This document shows positions 22,663 to 35,243 of a stretch of 64,000 nt of DNA, piece after piece. Origin of the DNA: Elysia chlorotica (Eukaryota > Mollusca > Gastropoda > Plakobranchidae); the NCBI GenBank assembly GCA_003991915.1, contig RQTK01000215.1:265470-329469 (forward strand), read 5' to 3'. Positions within the stretch are counted from its first letter, which is position 1, and each line of letters begins with the position of its first letter. The notes under the pieces were generated by a model, which was not told the origin of the DNA, did no database searches, and saw nothing but the letters and a program-made list of their open reading frames with translations. A program made the position numbers and the translations under genes.

Positions 22663-25600
22663 TTATCCGCCTTTAAAAGATTCCTTCAGTTTTATTCCAA
22701 ATGACTTGTTTCCTGATCGACAGATAATCTCATGGGCATACACAATGCTCAAATCGGGATGTGCAGCAACAAATTCAGATAACATATCCTGTAAAGAGAT
22801 GAGAAACTGATGACTTCCAATTCACTAGAGAAACACACAAAAATAAGTATATGTACTTCTATGTATTTCTATTAAATATTAGAATTGTATAAGTCCAATG
22901 TGGTTTCTTTCTATGCTATCTCCTTCAAAATCACTCAATGCTTGTATGATTAATTGACTTAACTTTGAACTTTCAATGCCAAACTCCAAATAATTTAAAT
23001 CACACCTTTATCTGAAAATGAAAATGAAAATTAAATCTATTTCTTAATCCATGTCACTGCATCGCCATAGAATAGAATACAAAAAAGAGAGCGCTCTCCC
23101 TAGGCTTTCACTCAGGTTGGTTGTGATGTCCAAAATTGAGCATACAATCTAGAATATACATCTAATAAAAAATAATAAAGCCTACATGATGATATAGTGC
23201 TTAATTATGGGGAAAAGGACCATACTAAATACAAATATTTCACAAAGAATAAATTTTTTTGGTCATAAAAGAACTTCCTGAATTACATCTTCATTAAATA
23301 TTCTGTAGCTCTAAGTCTAGAGTTTAAAATATGGAACTTAATCATGGACTAAGTTGAATCTTCACCTGAAGCCAAAACATTTAACCAGTACTCTTTCATA
23401 TGCATTATATTGTGTACATGAAAAACAAACGTTTCATCCTTCTTTTTTGTAATTCTTAAAACAATCTTTCCTGATTTCTTTTTTTCAATCAAGCATACAA
23501 TCGGCATATGTACAGCATTGCATATCAATGATTTCTTTTCAATAAAAGAATTCAAACTGGATAACTATCAACCTTCAGTTTTACAATTCAATTTCAACCT
23601 TCAGTTTTACAATTCAATTTTATGCTGTTATTGTAAATCCTAATGAAAAAACATCTAAATGTAGGCAATGTTGGCTTTAATTCATCGTCAGAAATATCCA
23701 TCACATTACAATAAGTATTGAGTGATTAATATTGTATAATCATCCTCATTCTTTTTTTTTATACCTTTGGACCTTCATTTACTTCTTGACCAGAGTTATG
23801 GATTCAGCTTTGCTCAGATTAAACTGCTATGATCGCATGATTTACAGGGAAATTAAATAGGTCTGAAAAAAAATTGCATTTGGTGAGCATCAGTAAAATG
23901 GAAGAGGAAAAGAGAAAACCTGGGAAAGGCAACATAATACAAAATATGATCTTATGCTAAGCACTCACCTTGGCCTTAGATAAATCTTGTCTAGAAACGT
24001 TGCTGACAATATCTCCTAGACACCACCCCACGCTTATATGAAATGACGGATTCTGAAAATGAATCGTACGAATAAATTGTAAGATACAGACATACTGGAA
24101 TAGATATTTGAATTGCACCTGATTAGAAGAAGTTAGGATCCTAAAGCTATTACACTGAGGACAAACTTCAAGTAAAGACTTATACTGAATAAGAATTGGT
24201 GTTAATCTTGAGTTTGAGTCAACATTTCCAAAAGAAACTGCTGCTGCTTGAGTATGTCAGACTGGGAGAAGACTCAACTGAGGATATAAAATATCTTTGA
24301 CAGTATTTTTTACATCCGTTTAATTTCCAGAAGAAACCTACAGACATACATGTGTCACTATATTCAACCTCGTGCTTGTCAATCATGAAAATGAACCCAA
24401 CTGCGCAATTCCAAGCTTCGCCTAGATAAATGTACCAAGAGCCGATAATGGATCTGTTAGGCCTATGGCTGTGTGTATGTGTGTGGCGTTTTGATCTGAC
24501 CAATAACATTAACAAACATAAACGAAATGTTTGTGCAAATGAGTGGTACACATGCTATGCACAGTAGATATAGGTCTGAGAGAAAATATGCGGAGAGGCA
24601 GAGGCTGCAGAAGGCCAAAGAGATACGAAGAGACTATATGAGATCCACAACACTCTCTCAGGGAGGAACAGATACCCCAGCCGCCTTGTCAAAGACAAGA
24701 ATGGAAACACCATAGCTGATGAGGAAGAGCACCACTCCTCGATATCAACACCAACCCTCCAAGCAGGACAGGTTTCCAAGGCCAATGGGTCTCTTAGAAA
24801 AGGCAGCAGGTGCAGACGGCATACCACCTGAGGCTCTTAAAGCCAACATACAACATCACATGGCAAGCCCTAGAGTGGAACCCCCAAGGCAAACGCATGG
24901 TCAGATCCAAAGCAAACTTAGCGGCATAGCAGTGAGGTAGAAGTAACTGGTAACACATGGGCTGATCTAAAGAGGATCAGCCAGAATTGAGTCCGGTGGA
25001 GGGAAATTGTTGTGACCCTATATTCCACAAGGAATCAAGAGGCTTAAACTAAACTTACCCTTTTGCCACATAAATTTAAAACTCTCCTGTACCTCATTTA
25101 TTTGCAATAACTTGAAGTTTTTTAGACAAACAATAGACTTTGAAATCCATGAAAGTTGGCATTAGCATTTAAAGACAAATGATCACACTGTCTCTTACTT
25201 CATAGTATGGTGCCAGTCTGAAGTCTTTAAAGGAACTATCAACTGCTTCTACATATTTCAACAGCTCAGTGTCATCATCAGCTAACTCCAAGCAAACAAA
25301 AGTTCTGGAGACAAATAGTTGTACGTAAATTTATCTCTGCACCGTTATATACACTCAGATGATTTCCAATACAATATCAGATAAACATCCTAAGGAAATT
25401 TTTTATCATATTGTAAAAAAGTATAGAAGTTATATGAAATACGGATTCTCAGAATAATCTAATACTTGACAAATTGGAAAAAATCATGGGTTCTGCCACT
25501 TTCCACCCTTATTCGTCATTTTGTAAAGTAAGATATTATGACCTGCATGTAAAGGTGTGTATATTATTATAGTCAGCATTTGTATTTTATATTGCCCAAT

Positions 25601-28600
25601 TGCAATTCAAGGTAAAAAATAAAAACAACTTTGCAAGATCGTGCTAAGAAATTTTTAAAAAAGAAACATGCAGAAAATCCAAACTTATTTAAAAAGTGCC
25701 ATTAATGTATATGACATTTCTTATTTAGTTTAGGCACAATCTGCATTGGGACCACCCCTCTTTTTTTTTCAGAACTACCTCTTAAACTAGCATGTTAAAC
25801 AAATTATTTGAGGTATTTTGAATATCTCCCCCAAACCACTACTTTCTTCTTCTCGTTCTTTGAAACATTTACGTTGAATAAGACTTGTATACACACTGTC
25901 CAAGAAATATATGTTCTAATAAGTTTTTTTACATTTGACAAAATGTTAAAACTAACCAATAAAGATACTTGCCTTGTTTTTTCGTCGTTTGTAAAGAGTT
26001 TAACATCAACAATTTCACAGACTGATCTGGAAAGTAAAACAAACAAAAACAATACATGGGATTACAAATGTGTTGTTACACTTTTATAATACAGAACACT
26101 CAGGTTCTTTTAAAACAGACTGATTCAAGTAATTGTTATTGTTCCATCTGAATGCGGCAGAGAACAGGGTTATTGATTTCAAGGCATTTATTTAAAAAAA
26201 AATTAGGAATAAGGTAGCTCTAGGAATCACAAAATAGTACAAAACAAAGTGGCTTTCAGCCCTCAGTCTTCATCAGTGACAAAACAAAATTAATTTCCCT
26301 GCAATTGAAAATCAAACAAATAAAAACATATTAAATTGAAAATGAGCAACATCAACTTGTGAATCAAAATCTTAACCCATGCGGCGCTTTGATAGACACC
26401 CGACATCCAGATGACCAGTCTGGATCTGACACGGGTGACTGGGAGTGAAAAAATGGGGTGTGGCAGGACTGTTCACCTGCTTAACTGATGCTCTAAGCGT
26501 TGTGCTGTTATCGCCGATAGCTTTTTCCTTTGTTCTAGACATAGTTATAAATTCATAAAACTATATATTTCTATTGCGCTGAGAAGTTTGTTGATTTTAC
26601 CATCATTTTTGTTTCTGCTTCTGAATATTTGTTTATTACTAATCATGTATGAGGAATAAAGAAGCAGCCACTTATTACTTTCTTTCCTGCTGGTGATCAC
26701 AATTAAACTAAGCAAAATTAATAATATTAGAATTTTATTAGATCTACAACTCCCCCACGAATTTCTAGAAAAATATCAGACCAGATATTTGGACACCTGC
26801 CGAGTATCGCACCGTCTGCTTGAGAAAGCAGGAACGACAGTCGGAGCCATCGTGAGGGAGTAATGATCAAAGATTATCAAGCAGAGCACCGGCGGTTACT
26901 GTACGTGTCGATCGACTATCCAAATAAACTTAGTAGTGTAAAAGTGAGGCAATTGCAATGAAAACAGTCACATAAACAGAACAGACCTGAGTTCAACATG
27001 CAATGTGGCCACCGCCTGTTTCACAACAGTGTGTGTGTCTGTCTGTCTTTGTGTCTCGTGGTGCGGCATTTGACACTTCTATGTGAATCAGTCAAAGCAA
27101 GGCTTTCATCACCATCTTCCCCTACATCAATGGTTCAACCATCTTTATACACAGGTACTAAACACCGCTAAGTTACCCATGGGGGTTTCTTTCTCCTTCC
27201 CTTCCTCGGCCCTTTCCTTTCTTAGAGATCCAGACTATTATCAGTGATATAACCATCATAATGTGACTGGGAGGCTGAGAATCATCCAAACGACTCATTG
27301 ATTTCATCGGTTGACATTTTAATAGCATGTACACCCAGGGTGATAGAAAAAGGCGGAATAAAGGATGAACGAAGGAAGGCCCACTACCATTGGCAGTTGG
27401 TCGGCGCCCCGCAGTGCCCAGGTGCTAAGTGAGTGAAGTAACCACGAGCGGAACCAGTAGTTCTTTCAGAGCGAGGCAGTCAACTTGCGCGCCACGCTTT
27501 ATTGGTTAAGGATATTGTGAGTTTTAGATTTTCATCTTTACACAAAGAGCATAATCGTACAGCTATGTCATCATATACAGGAGCTGATAATGTGTTTTAA
27601 TACCCAATATTTCTCCTAGATTTCATAAAGAATTCTGTTTGGAGAGAAAGGCACTGGCTGAAATTTGAACCTCAGATTTCAACCTCAACTGTCCCTCTCA
27701 GATTAGGAGAAAAAAACCCTAAATGTAATTGTATGAGCCAAGACTAACCCTGAAATTCAAATGGATTCTTAATGATTTATGACCTTCCTGAAACAAAATT
27801 CAATCAACAATGTCAAAGGCCAATAATGTTCTACCAGATGGCACAGCATACAGCAAATAAAGTTGCAAGGCTTGAGAAATGGGGGACTTTGTTTATATGG
27901 ACCTGAAGAAGATAAGTCCTTAGACTTGCATGCTCCCAATGATACAATGGGAAGCACTTGAAAAGTATGTGTTGGAACAAGTTTGTGCTTGCGCATGCTA
28001 ACACTCCCTCTCTTTGTTAAATTACTCACTGAAGCGGTAAACCCAAATAGGAGATTATATGGTCGTATACAAATCTTACATAGGAATAAACTTATTGGCT
28101 CAAGTAAGTAAGACTCAACCGTAACAAATCTATTTCACATGGATGTAGCTACTTCTTTTTTCTAAACCACAATAAATTTAAATGCTCTGAGAAATCTGCT
28201 CAGCGCTGCCATTTCAGTTATTTCAATAAAACCCACGTTGAAATATCCTGCAACTTGTCTTTGAGTGAATCCACCAAAGGCTCAATCCAATGATGTCTTA
28301 TCGCAACTGTCCTAGAAAGGCTGACATGAAACTCAGGAAGGATTTCAAAACCTTGAGGTAGAAGTTGTTCCGTCACATTCTGCACAAAGCTCAAAAGACG
28401 TTCATCTTTGCGTACTGAGGACATAAAACACCATAAAGAAAGATTCATCATTACACTGGCGAAGTGCTTTATCACCAAAAGGCAATGTCTGACTCAAAGA
28501 GGAAATTATGAGCAAAAATATGTATAACAAAATGCCTCCTTGTTCGTATCTTGTTATTGATTATAACAGAAAGCTTTAATATTGTGAAGTCACCTTAACA

Positions 28601-30134
28601 CATACCTTTAACTAGGTTGTCATCAACAGTTAGCCTAAACTTGAAGGCAAAAAAAAAGAAGAAGAAAAAAAAGAAATGAACCTTCAGAAACATCAATAAC
28701 TTCATTTGAATTCATAGATAGCCCCAACCCTTTGTGGTTGAGCAATTACTTACTTCAATTAGATTTTTTAGCTTCTTCTACAACTACGCCAGCTGTCCAC
28801 TATTATTTAATTTAAACTCTTGTTTTGACAAACTTCATACCAATATCATCTGAGCTTTCCAGTAATTTGAATAGTCTTGTTTTGTGATTTATATTCAAAG
28901 GCCATAAATATTGGTAAATTGCGGATTTACAAGGTTATCAAATATATTGACTGAATAGAACGGATCATAGAAATATGAATTACAGAAAAAAATAACAACA
29001 AACCTAGACACACACACATAAAGACCAATGATAAGTGACTCGAATATTAGGGCCCTGTCGTGCATTTTTTAGGGATTCACCAGATGTATTGAAAAGTGTA
29101 AAAATTAAAATCAATTTATAGGCAAAAAGACTATATATGTCTATAAAAGCAACTTCTAAGGTTTTTACCTGGTATGTAAACATATGTAGCCCAATTTCCC
29201 ACTTCATGGGGAAATGAACGGACTCTGTTTTGGTGCATAGCTGGGTTGTCTGCAGGCACATGATGTTTGTTTTCATACATGTTCTGTATCGAGGTAGGCA
29301 AGTTAAGTGATTCTTTCTCGCTGTTTAAAGATAAAAAAGTACTGCAGTACTTAGTGAATTAATGGTGGCAACAATTTTAAGAAAAACTACAAAGCTGTTT
29401 CAGAAAACTTTTTAAGAATTAGTTCATTTAAAAAACAAAAACAAAAACAACAACACAACAGTCACATCCATCAAAAGGCATGAAACTTTTAAATAAAATA
29501 TACAGCTAAATTTCATAATAGTGATTGTATAGAGGGCTATTAAAATAAATGACACATGATCTAGGGACTCCAAGTACAACATGTAAAAATAGATATTGTA
29601 TTTTTAACACTTAAAATAATAGTTAATTATAAAACAATAAAGTTGGGTTTCATCAATTAAAAAATATGTTGCTGTTTTCTAAAATTTAAAATTTAAAAAG
29701 TCAAACGATGAAAATTTGTTTAATAATGAGCCACACACTCCTCATTTTCTTCTCTACTTTTGACTAAGCTGAAGACAAATTTTTAATATCACCTATTAAG
29801 AATATCACTTATTACAAACAAAAAGAAATGTGCACCTGAAAGCCAGTTTTCGCTTTCTTGATAGTTCCGCATCAACTCTCTTCTCTGGGACACATTTTGA
29901 AGGCCTTGTCAACTTTGGTTCCACTCCTTTCATTAATTTTCCGCCAGTTTCCTCATTGCAAATGTCTTTTGAACTCAAAGGTAATGAGTCACAATATTTG
30001 TTAGTGGCACTGATTACTTTTTCCTGACTGGGATCTGACAGGCGCAAATTTATCTTAGAGCAATGAGATTCCAAATAAGGGTTTTCATCTCCATCTTCAT
30101 CAGAACTTCCAGAATATGAAACAAGACAACTCAT
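22663..30134 (-). CDS. USB1: USB1, U6 snRNA 3' phosphodiesterase, 7 coding exons, 332 aa
   Basis: USB1 trims the oligo(U) tail of U6 snRNA in the nucleus and leaves a protected 3' end. Exons in gene order: 30134-29836, 29320-29169, 28414-28237, 26026-25973, 25304-25199, 24052-23969, 22788-22663. They total 999 nt and phases close throughout. The N-terminus MSCLVSYSGSSDEDGDENPY matches the acidic YSSSGSEDE start of the family. Next come RVRSFPHEVGNWATYVYIP and the first catalytic HxS in EFHVSLS (His180/Ser182). After these are KLFTNDEKTRTFV, the second HxS in SFHISVGW (His268/Ser270), and a C-terminal CRSGNKSFGI. Length is near the human 265 residues plus a longer linker. The intron after 25973 uses GC-AG (AG|GCAAGT). 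Intron 3 hosts dispersed repeat copy B; intron 6 is in the LINE-fragment area. Confidence 0.95.
23570..23621. repeat. 26-bp tandem duplication in a USB1 intron
   Basis: AACCTTCAGTTTTACAATTC plus CAATTT-type sequence occurs twice in immediate succession. Confidence 0.85.
24555..24960 (+). mobile_element. LINE fragment in USB1 intron 5
   Basis: The DNA matches the LINE copy at 53335-53670: AGGCTGCAGAA, AAGAGACTAT, GGAGGAACAGA and TCAAAGACAAGAATGGAAAC. A residual peptide AAGADGIPPEALKANIQ corresponds to the GPDSIPPEALKADIQ segment there, typical of the linker before LINE reverse transcriptases. It lies antisense to USB1, between exons 25304-25199 and 24052-23969, and is broken by stops and deletions. 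Confidence 0.75.
25305..25972 (-). other. USB1 intron 4 with a GC-AG splice pair
   Basis: In gene orientation the donor is ACAAG|GCAAGT and the acceptor is TCTCCAG|AACT. Using GC preserves the frame (ACA-AGA-ACT, giving the conserved TRTF). No GT within reach gives the family sequence. Confidence 0.85.
26385..27512 (+). mobile_element. Dispersed repeat family, copy B (in USB1 intron 3)
   Basis: Long similarity to copy A over nearly its full length, on the same strand and so antisense to USB1. It begins after CTTAACCCATGCGGCGC (about 26371) and ends GCCACGCTTTATTGGTTAAG (about 27510). The two ends are partly inverted copies of each other (CTTAACC...GCG), suggesting a TIR element. It lacks the tRNA-like segment of copy A. 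Confidence 0.75.
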
Positions 30135-30390
30135 TTTTGACGGATCTAGAAAAGCTGCAAATATTTAGTAAACATTATTTAAAATAAATAGTCTTACATA
30201 ACCATCAATTAATGCTTGAGACTGTGATGGTCATCCCTCCATCATATTGAAGCAACTAAAAAAATGCATATAATTTTTCACACATGCTGAGGTAAGAAGG
30301 TCTAAGCTGCATTCTGCAAATATTTAAATTTATATAAAAATACAAAGAGAGTATGCTTGCAATTATAAAACCAATGAAATGCTGGTATTT

Positions 30391-30600
30391 TAACTCTTTA
30401 AACCCGAGCGGCCACAGTGCGCAATGTTAGTCCTCAGCGTCTACTGAGGTATCTGAAGGACATTGATGTGTATTTATAAAATTTAACTATGATCATCCTA
30501 CACATGGATCTTTTAAACTACTGTATATACCCTTTAATTTTAACCAATCTTTTTATTTCCAATTTTTATGCTTATACCACTCAGAGAGATAAAGGAGTCA
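30391..30600. mobile_element. Possible MITE related to the one at 48001-48202
   Basis: Starts with TAACTCTTTAAACCCGAGCG, identical over 20 bases to the left end of the 48001 element. A loosely complementary AAAGGAGT lies near 30590. The right end is uncertain. Confidence 0.45.
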
Positions 30601-30889
30601 CTATTGCTACTAGTACAATCTATCAACTGTCTTATAAAAATAGCACAATATAGCCGTTACCATGCTGACGTAAGGATTATCTACTCCAGCCTCTGTACCA
30701 ATGCTGGCAATGAATTAAAAAACAAAATTTAACAAGGAAAAAGGATCAAGGCAAAGAGAGAATCTAGAGCTTGCATCTGCTTTTGTCTTCATTGGGAAAG
30801 GTAGTAGACCTGGAGTCAAAGCATCAGGTTTTAATGAAGAGTTACGGGTTCAGCAGACATGTTTTTCCTACTGGTTATGTGAATGGGGA

Positions 30890-30985
30890 GGAATGGACTG
30901 GCATAAGTGGTAGAGTGTTGGTATCCCAATCAGAAGGTCCCTGGTTCCAAAGCTACAATTGGTAAAAAAAACACAAAAAAAACAA
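30890..30985 (+). mobile_element. tRNA-derived SINE fragment
   Basis: GGCATAAGTGGTAGAGTGTT (A-box-like) and GGTCCCTGGTTCCAAAGC (B-box-like) are spaced as in a tRNA. They are followed by an A-rich tail near 30962-30988. Stem pairing is poor, so a functional tRNA is unlikely. Confidence 0.5.
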
Positions 30986-31559
30986 CAACTATTTGTTTGA
31001 TCTTGTTCCCTGCTGGTCGAGATGAAGTCAGTATAGGCTGCAGTCATTCTTACCATGAGGGTGAATAACCAAAAGGCTGCCCAAATTTTATCCTCACCCC
31101 CCTCAACATCATAACCAGGGAGGTGAAAATTAACCAAATAGTTGGTCAAATGTTATTCGCACCCCCTCACCCCCACATCTAGGGGTGGGGGTGAGAATAA
31201 CCAAAAGACTGATTTTTACTTTCACTCCCATCACATAGAGAATGAGATCTAGATCTAGATACTAAGACTAGATAGGTCTATATTTCGAGATCTAGATAGA
31301 TCAATAGCCTTCAATTAGATTTTAAAATAATCTTAGAACGTCTACTTGAAGAGATCTGGATCTAGATCTAGATCTAAAGCACCGCAATTATAAATATCAA
31401 AATCCTTTGCTTAAGGTACCGTTCCCTTACTGTCGCAAAATCGCCAAGAAATTAAGCAAATAATACGAAACTGAAAGTACTCAAAGTAGCCTTAAAAAGC
31501 CTTCATGATTTGAAGAGCGAAGACAAACGTACGGGTAATTGTAGGACAGCGAGATGGTG

Positions 31560-31560
31560 G

Positions 31561-31592
<32 letters not shown>

Positions 31593-31607
31593 CATACATA
31601 CATAGAT
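31560..31607. repeat. (GATA)n microsatellite at SINE tail
   Basis: GATA units next to the SINE at 31608-31854, with a second GATA run at 31856-31883 on its other side. Confidence 0.9.
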
Positions 31608-31854
31608 AGGGTTGGGTTGGTTTAACGTCCAACAGCAGCACTATATAGGCTATTGTGGATGGGCCCCAAGACGGACGTCTGACAATTTTATGTGCTGCCA
31701 CACACGAGACAGGGTGGGGATACCATGACTCCTGTCTCTGCCGGTCACATTATACTGACACCTACCCAACCAGTAGGGAACGCAACAGTCAGGATTCGAA
31801 CTCGGGACCTTTTGCGTCGGAAGCCCATGTTCTACCCCTGGACCACCGCACCCC
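31608..31854 (-). mobile_element. tRNA-derived SINE, best full-length copy
   Basis: On the minus strand it begins GGGGTGCGGTGGTCCAGGGG, with an A box and then GAGTTCGAATCC as a good B box. A tRNA-unrelated body follows, ending with the complement of GGTTTAACGTCCAACAGCAGC. The same body recurs at 52083-52235 and 56729-56970 (minus), and more diverged at 32093-32290 and 44030-44275 (plus) and 42885-43080 (minus). Flanking (GATA)n may be the insertion target or derive from the tail. Confidence 0.85.
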
Positions 31855-32040
31855 TCGATAGATAGATAGATAGATAGATAGATGAATATTTAGAGATAGT
31901 GCTAGAGACAAAGAAAGAGTGAGGGAAATGAGGAGAAGGAGAAGACAAGGGCGAATCAATAAAAATTAATGTTTCATTCTTAAGCGTTATATTGCGTTTT
32001 GAAATGTTTACCATGCAATTTTGTTTACTCCGAACTCTTT

Positions 32041-32080
32041 CTCTTTCCCTCCCCCCCCTCTCTCTCTCTCTCTCTCTCTC
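32041..32080. repeat. (CT)n microsatellite
   Basis: C-rich run followed by about 14 CT units. Confidence 0.85.
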
Positions 32081-32092
32081 CTCTACTTATTG

Positions 32093-32290
32093 CCTGAGTC
32101 GTCGGTGTCAGTAGGCCTATTATGTGACCGGCTGAGACAAGAGTCATGGTATCCCCAAGGATAATTGAAGGGTCTACATCTTTGGTATCCCTACCCCTGT
32201 GTGGCAGAACCTAAAATTGTCAAACTTTAGTTTTGGGATCCGTCATAATACATGGATAACCTCACAGTGCTGGCGTTAGAACTTAAAGCC
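32093..32290 (+). mobile_element. Diverged SINE body, plus strand
   Basis: GACCGGCTGAGACAAGAGTC, CATGGTATCCCCA and AATTGTCAAACTTTAG match the complementary body of the 31608 SINE with many changes. The tRNA head is missing. Confidence 0.6.
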
Positions 32291-33554
32291 CCAGTGGTGC
32301 ATAAAATATTTAAGAAAAAAAATAGAATAAAAAGATCACTGTGCCCTATTATTGGACCCAAAAATATCAAATCAACACACTAATGATTCTGTTGCTGCAT
32401 CAGTCTCAGTCAGTTGGTTTTTGAGGCTTTATGTGTGTGTGTGTGTGGCGAGGGGGTGTAGTAGTTTAAGCACACCATTCTAAATATAGGCAATTACGAT
32501 TAAAGGATCAACACAAGATGACTTTGTTTTCACTCAGGTAATTTGTGGACATTTTTACTGAGTCAAATGATATTGAGATTGACAAAAAATTACCAGGAGC
32601 ACTAGTTGATTTCACTCACTTCTCTTACCCGTAGATTTACAAGTGCAGGTAGGCTACCCATGTCGCTGTAAAAGAAATCGGCGTCTGTTCTTAGGCGTCT
32701 TCTCATTATCTGCTACACAGTTTAGCTGCGAGCTAAAAATGTATAACTATGTTAAAGAAAATTAATATAAATAAAAATATAGTCACATAAAATGCAGCAA
32801 ATTTAAGGATAGGGAAAGAGCCATACCAATACCACACGTAAAACTGATTTCAATAATCATTAAAGAAAAACAAAAACAAAAACAAAAAACAACGAAACAA
32901 AAAACAAACAGCTTGAAAAAAAAATCCAACATGATTGGTAAATAATAGTTGCTGAATAGTTTGCAAAATAGACATGTATTGCATGCGTATGCAAGATACA
33001 GACGTAGAAGAAGAAATGCAACGTAATGAATCACCTCCTTTTGTCGACCCATAAACCATTTCTTATTTCAAGGAATAAACCCTCTACAACTGAATAACAT
33101 TAATCATTCAAAAAGCTCGCATCATTGAAATTTGGATAAAACTATAGGGCATGTCTTCCAAGTCTTTAATAAAACGTTTTTACAAAATGCTCTTATAATT
33201 GTTTCGATTGATTCAAGGAGAAGGAAAAAACATCACCACGAGAAATAATACCGTTTTTCAAGTAAACACAATTAAAAAGTCATGAATACCATTCGCGGGT
33301 TCGGTATTATAAAAATGGAAAACAATTACATTTCAGGCAAAATTTAAAACTTCACATGAAAGCATGACTAAAGATGTCTTTAAAAGCAATAATTAATTTT
33401 ATTACGATGTATGTAAATTGTTGTGAAGTATATAACCCACAATGAACATGAATTACAAATAGGAAAGAGCAATCTCTTAATGAGCGACGCCTTCTTACGC
33501 ATCAGAACTGATTGTTTATATTGACAGAGACCGTGACTTGTGGAAACGTTAGGA

Positions 33555-34380
33555 TAACAATAAAATAATAATATATTGCATTTACATAGCGCACTTCCAT
33601 GATCAATCATGCTCAATGCGCGTAACATTTTCCATTATTACATTTACATTTTAAAAAAGGAGAATCATTATGTTGACACAATACAATACTACATTCAAAA
33701 GCCACAAGGAATCATTAGAGGTATTTACAACATTCACCGGTTCAATTTCAATCGTCAAAAAAGGTAGAACTTTAGCATGCGTTTGAAAATTTACACGGAA
33801 TGTGCTTCCCTAATATTTTTGGGAAGGTTGTTCCATACTTTGGGACCGAGGTGGTAAAAGGATTGCTGACCTGTTGATCTAAGCTGCCTAGCAGGTACAT
33901 ACATCTTTAGACAATCGGAAATATATGCACATTATTGAACAGAATAGTCGGTAAAGGTTTATAGAAGATAATCAATGAAGTAGACCTATTTTTAGCTTTA
34001 AATGGCAATCAAATTACGCTTTTCCTCTTGGATTGCGTGGAATAATTCTGCAACTAGTCTATGGTCTAGATGCTGCATATTGATCATCATGTAATTGTGT
34101 AACTGTAAATGTTAATTCTATCCCACTTTGCTCGCGAAAACGTCTTCTGACTTTTCAAGGATTCTATAGTTCCAGAGCGGGATGCCTGGGGCATTTTTAT
34201 CATATTACAAATGTATAATGAATGCCGGATCATTGAAATTGATGAATTGTATCTTATTCAGAACTGGTTTTCAACGTATAAATGTTTTTATAGATGCAAA
34301 TATAACCCAGAACCTAATTTCTAGGTACAGTGCTGCAATTTCAACTGCTAGTCGTATCACCACCACCTAGCCAGTCTTGC
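33555..34380. mobile_element. Possible dispersed repeat of unknown type
   Basis: The block starts AATAATAATATATTGCATTTACATAGCGC and continues with GTTGTTCCATACTTTGGGACCG (split by runs of A). Both phrases resemble widespread non-coding repeats of marine invertebrates and fish. No second copy in this window supports it, so confidence is low. Confidence 0.3.
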
Positions 34381-34405
34381 TGCCGCCACCCCCTTTACTC
34401 TACAT

Positions 34406-34408
<3 letters not shown>

Positions 34409-34460
<52 letters not shown>

Positions 34461-34500
34461 CTACATACTGCTACTACTACTACTACTACTATAACACAGT
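34409..34500. repeat. (TTA)n and (CTA)n trinucleotide microsatellites
   Basis: About 16 ATT/TTA units (34409-34457) followed by CTA/ACT units to about 34492. Confidence 0.9.
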
Positions 34501-35083
34501 AGTAATACTACCACCGCTACTACTACAACCAGGTGTCTACTTTCTTCTTGCTCTTCATATGTTTCTTCATCTTCCTCCTTGCAATTGTACTTGTAGGCCT
34601 ACTATATTTCGTCTTCTCCTTTCCTTTTCTTGTCTTCTCTTCTTCTCCCCACTCTCTCTCTCTCTCTCTCTTTCACCCCCTCTCTCTCCCCACTCATTTC
34701 TTATTTTATTCATCCATTTATACATAATTATTTTTGTGTTAAAAATAGCATGGGACCTTTTCTGGGTTCAAAATCCGTTGTTGAAAATGCTTGATTGTCA
34801 TGTGCTTCAACTGATACAATATCGATAGTCTGTGAATAAATCCTTTAGGTTGGAGATTGAAAGAACCAAAACCGTGCGATAAAATTGGCATTACGTATGC
34901 CATTTACAACAAACCAGCCGTTTGTCTTCATGTGACCACTTATAAATATAGACGTATGTCAGCAAAAGAAAGCTCCCAACACTTAAGCCCACTATAACTC
35001 GTGTCAGGAAATTTCGAAACAGAGGCAAAACCCAACTTGTTTATAACATCCGGGATCGCAGTCATACGATGTCAGAGAGTCGT

Positions 35084-35243
35084 AAAATTACTAGGAAGAA
35101 TACATAATTTTTTTTTATATTAAACTTCCTTTCCCCAGGAAACTCGACACCTACTGGTCGATAGTAAAATTACTAGGAAGAATACATTATTTCTTTAAAT
35201 TAAATTTCCTTTCCCTAGGAAACTCGACATTTACTGGTCGATA
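35084..35243. repeat. 79-bp diverged tandem duplication
   Basis: GTAAAATTACTAGGAAGAAT opens both copies, at about 35085 and 35164. Both end with AGGAAACTCGAC and TACTGGTCGAT. Internal AT-rich parts differ. Confidence 0.85.
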
